This document shows, piece by piece, positions 5,311 through 5,799 of a stretch of 5,799 nt of DNA. A model generated the notes under the pieces. That model was not told the DNA's origin. It made no database searches and worked only from the letters and a program-made list of their open reading frames with translations. The translations under genes and the position numbers were made by a program. The stretch's first letter is position 1, and the number at the start of each line of letters is the position of its first letter. The stretch is from Hyphomicrobiales bacterium (lineage in GTDB: Bacteria > Pseudomonadota > Alphaproteobacteria > Rhizobiales > JALURZ01), in NCBI GenBank assembly GCA_027058735.1, contig JALURZ010000049.1, forward strand, positions 1-5,799, in the 5' to 3' direction.

Positions 5311-5721
5311 ATGACTGATTTACCGAAGTTTCACAACCCCGTTGTCTGTGGCGCTGCCGGATTGGCGCTTGGCGCATTTGGCGGCATCGCGGATGACGCT
5401 CAGGCCCGGTCCCACGTCCTCAGCGGCCAGCAGATATCGGCGCTGTTCCCCGGACGCATCAGCGGCATTGCCTATGGCTACAAGAACCGGGACAGCGTGC
5501 CGTTCACAGTGAAGGTCAAGGCCAATGGCCGCCTCAAGGCGCGCTCCGGCTTCATCACCGATCGCGGCAAGTGGTATGTCGCCGGCAACCGGTTCTGCAT
5601 GCAGTTCAGATGGCTCAGCCGGGGCAAACTGAAATGCCGCATCGTGCTGAAAAAGGGCGAGTGGTATCATGCCCTGCGCACCAACGGCACGACCAAGCTG
5701 AAGTTCCGCCTGGACAGATAG
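5311..5721 (+). CDS. Small secreted (periplasmic) protein of unknown function
   Basis: A 136-residue protein with no family name I can assign with confidence. It resembles the small periplasmic proteins of alphaproteobacteria sometimes grouped under DUF995-like names; that link is tentative. Residues 1-32 look like a signal peptide: a short polar start with K6 and H8, a hydrophobic Ala/Gly/Leu core (10-26), then a likely cleavage site after AQA (30-32). The cysteine in the core (C13) lacks a lipobox, so it is not an obvious lipoprotein. The mature part opens with LSGQQISALFPGR (37-49). It is rich in short beta-strand patterns, with GKWYVAGNRFCMQF (86-99) and KCRIVLKKGEWY (108-119), and very basic. 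C96 and C109 could form a disulfide in the periplasm. The frame extends upstream to TTG 5212, but ATG 5311 puts the signal peptide at the N-terminus. The ribosome binding site is weak. Confidence 0.68.
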   Translation: MTDLPKFHNPVVCGAAGLALGAFGGIADDAQARSHVLSGQQISALFPGRISGIAYGYKNRDSVPFTVKVKANGRLKARSGFITDRGKWYVAGNRFCMQFRWLSRGKLKCRIVLKKGEWYHALRTNGTTKLKFRLDR

Positions 5722-5767
5722 CGCGCACGCGCCTTGCCGCTGTCCCGCCCCCCTTCCGCCCGCCCCG

Positions 5768-5792
5768 CCGGCGCAGCGGGAACGCCGGTTTT
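5768..5792 (+). terminator. Probable intrinsic terminator of the secreted-protein gene
   Basis: CCGGCG (5768-5773) and CGCCGG (5783-5788) form a 6-bp all-GC stem with a 9-nt loop, followed directly by TTTT (5789-5792). A G-T wobble (5767 with 5789) could extend it. It lies 46 bp after the stop codon. The T-run is short, so efficiency may be moderate. On the other strand no T-run follows, so it points to the plus strand. Confidence 0.55.
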
Positions 5793-5799
5793 CATCACG

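Noticed and set aside
5320..5670. A 116-codon minus-strand frame opposite the secreted-protein gene
   Set aside because: No ribosome binding site, signal or motif; the plus-strand frame has a signal peptide and a terminator.
1..5799. Mobile element, CRISPR, toxin-antitoxin or phage-defence system
   Set aside because: No transposase, integrase, repeat array, terminal inverted repeats or paired small toxin-like genes were found; all confident genes are housekeeping-type or unknown.

Overview
The window looks like ordinary chromosomal DNA of a GC-rich alphaproteobacterium. The reasons are the high G+C with G/C-ending codons, alphaproteobacterial-looking versions of SSB, TrmO and a small rhodanese, and a GAAC-N7-GAAC site upstream of ssb, which is the LexA operator form described in that class. 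The genus cannot be fixed from the sequence. There is no sign of mobile DNA, CRISPR repeats, rRNA or tRNA.

Layout, left to right. (1) 1-1149 (+): a thiolase missing only its first ten or so residues at the window edge. (2) 1160-1954 (-): a HAD-IIB phosphatase-like hydrolase, tail-to-tail with the thiolase across 10 bp. (3) 2086-3032 (+): a two-gene unit, a 134-aa single-domain rhodanese followed through a GTGA overlap by a 181-aa zinc-ribbon membrane protein starting at GTG. (4) 3043-4382 (-): a second two-gene unit, an isocitrate lyase/PEP mutase superfamily enzyme followed through an ATGA overlap by the tRNA methyltransferase TrmO; its end again faces the previous gene across 10 bp. (5) 4383-4641: a divergent control region with a LexA-type box. 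(6) 4642-5121 (+): ssb, followed by an 8-bp perfect inverted repeat. (7) 5311-5721 (+): a small secreted protein of unknown function, followed by a probable intrinsic terminator.

The genes do not form one pathway. The most informative part is the divergent region. The LexA-type box lies upstream of ssb and also inside the 18-bp spacer of the best promoter candidate for the opposite PEP-mutase-like/trmO pair. A DNA-damage regulator could therefore act on both directions. In several alphaproteobacteria uvrA is the gene divergent from ssb; here a metabolic enzyme and a tRNA-modification gene hold that place. I found no convincing new multi-gene system. The best leads are this possible SOS link, the two start/stop-coupled gene pairs, and the uncharacterised secreted protein.
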